Assembly: GCA_007129655.1 (NCBI GenBank)
Contig: SKVC01000111.1
Location: forward strand, 1 to 13,856
DNA length: 13,856 bases
Direction: 5' to 3'
DNA from: Thermoplasmata archaeon
GTDB taxonomy: Archaea; Thermoplasmatota; Thermoplasmata; Halarchaeoplasmatales; Halarchaeoplasmataceae
Under the pieces are notes generated by a model, which was not told the origin of the DNA, did no database searches, and saw nothing but the letters and a program-made list of their open reading frames with translations. This document shows positions 13,633 through 13,856 of the stretch, piece after piece (positions within the stretch are counted from its first letter, which is position 1; the number at the start of each line of letters is the position of its first letter). Made by a program: the position numbers and the translations under genes.

Positions 13633-13856
13633 TTAGTAGTCAACTGTCCAGATGACCGGTTCTGTGTGGTCCAGATAAACCATGTATCCCTGTCCGGGAT
13701 TGAACTCGAAGTTCTGTGGGTCGTAGTTGTATGCTATGTTGTACTCGTTTGTTGCATCGAAGTATCCGATTCTAGATACATCTTGTGGCAGTCCATGTGT
13801 TTGACCTGTACCTGCTGTATTACTCGGCAATCCTACCATGTTCCAACCAGGATACA
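13633..13856 (-). CDS. C-terminal end of a probable secreted/surface protein (5' end outside window)
   Basis: The frame stays open to the window edge, with YPGWN before the first visible Met, so that Met is internal; about 74 residues are seen. The sequence has a GWNMVGLPSN opening, a middle with GYFDATNEYNIAYNYDP, and a PGQGYMVYLDHTEPVIWTVDY end. This resembles short beta-rich modules at the C-termini of large secreted proteins of archaea and bacteria (W-N-LVG-P-S ... GKGYWVY). No membrane anchor follows the module. Codon choice favours C-ending TAC, AAC, GAC and TTC far more than the rpo genes, as often seen in strongly expressed proteins. Function is unknown; a surface or extracellular role is inference. 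The terminator just downstream marks the end of its unit. Confidence 0.7.
   Translation of the reverse strand, partial: YPGWNMVGLPSNTAGTGQTHGLPQDVSRIGYFDATNEYNIAYNYDPQNFEFNPGQGYMVYLDHTEPVIWTVDY

Noticed and set aside
13633..13839. Complete 68-residue small protein starting at the Met at 13839
   Set aside because: The frame continues upstream to the window edge with YPGWN, which belongs to the same module. No ribosome site precedes that Met.
1..13856. CRISPR arrays, insertion sequences, rRNA, integrase or attachment sites
   Set aside because: No direct repeat series, transposase, integrase or rRNA segment was seen by reading. The tRNA 3' end is not duplicated elsewhere in the window as far as I can see.

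Overview
The window looks like a chromosomal piece of a euryarchaeon, most likely in or near the Thermoplasmatota. It carries archaeal RNA polymerase subunits H, B, A' and A'' in the order rpoH-rpoB-rpoA1-rpoA2-rpl30e-nusA, with A' and A'' split but B in one piece. B is split in halophiles and most methanogens, but not in Thermoplasmatales, Thermococcales or Crenarchaeota. The lineage call is inference: there is no rRNA here, and the tRNA found is unusual. GC is moderate by eye, and strong GGAGG-type ribosome binding sites precede several genes.

Layout. Positions 1-3405 (+) hold two adjoining iron-sulfur/flavin genes. The first is the C-terminal end of a NuoF/HydB-like subunit with a ferredoxin tail. 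The second is a 946-residue fusion of a NuoG-like [2Fe-2S] front end, a GltD-like FAD/NAD(P) core and a NuoG/formate-dehydrogenase-like iron-sulfur tail. Together they look like the diaphorase part of a soluble NAD(P)/ferredoxin-linked hydrogenase or dehydrogenase. Positions 3455-4480 (+) hold a radical SAM enzyme of the archaeosine-synthase RaSEA type. It meets nusA tail to tail with a 30-bp overlap. Positions 4451-13239 (-) are the polymerase operon, read from rpoH to nusA, with strong ribosome binding sites and stop/start overlaps. The usual downstream rps12-rps7-EF2 genes are absent: the operon ends at nusA.

Upstream of rpoH, at 13346-13478 (-), lies a tRNA-Lys(UUU) gene. It folds into a normal 74-nt cloverleaf only after removal of two introns, about 30 nt in the D-loop and 29 nt in the T-loop. 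The anticodon loop is uninterrupted. Both introns are bounded by bulge-helix-bulge folds. This is the most interesting item in the window: introns outside the anticodon loop, two in one gene, are mainly known from Thermoproteales-type Crenarchaeota and a few other lineages. The last stretch, 13633-13856 (-), is the C-terminal end of a probable secreted or surface protein, followed by an oligo-T terminator.

The window therefore combines core transcription genes, a tRNA with an unusual maturation path, a tRNA-modification enzyme and part of a redox complex. There is no mobile element, CRISPR array or rRNA, and no gene-free stretch longer than about 155 bases.
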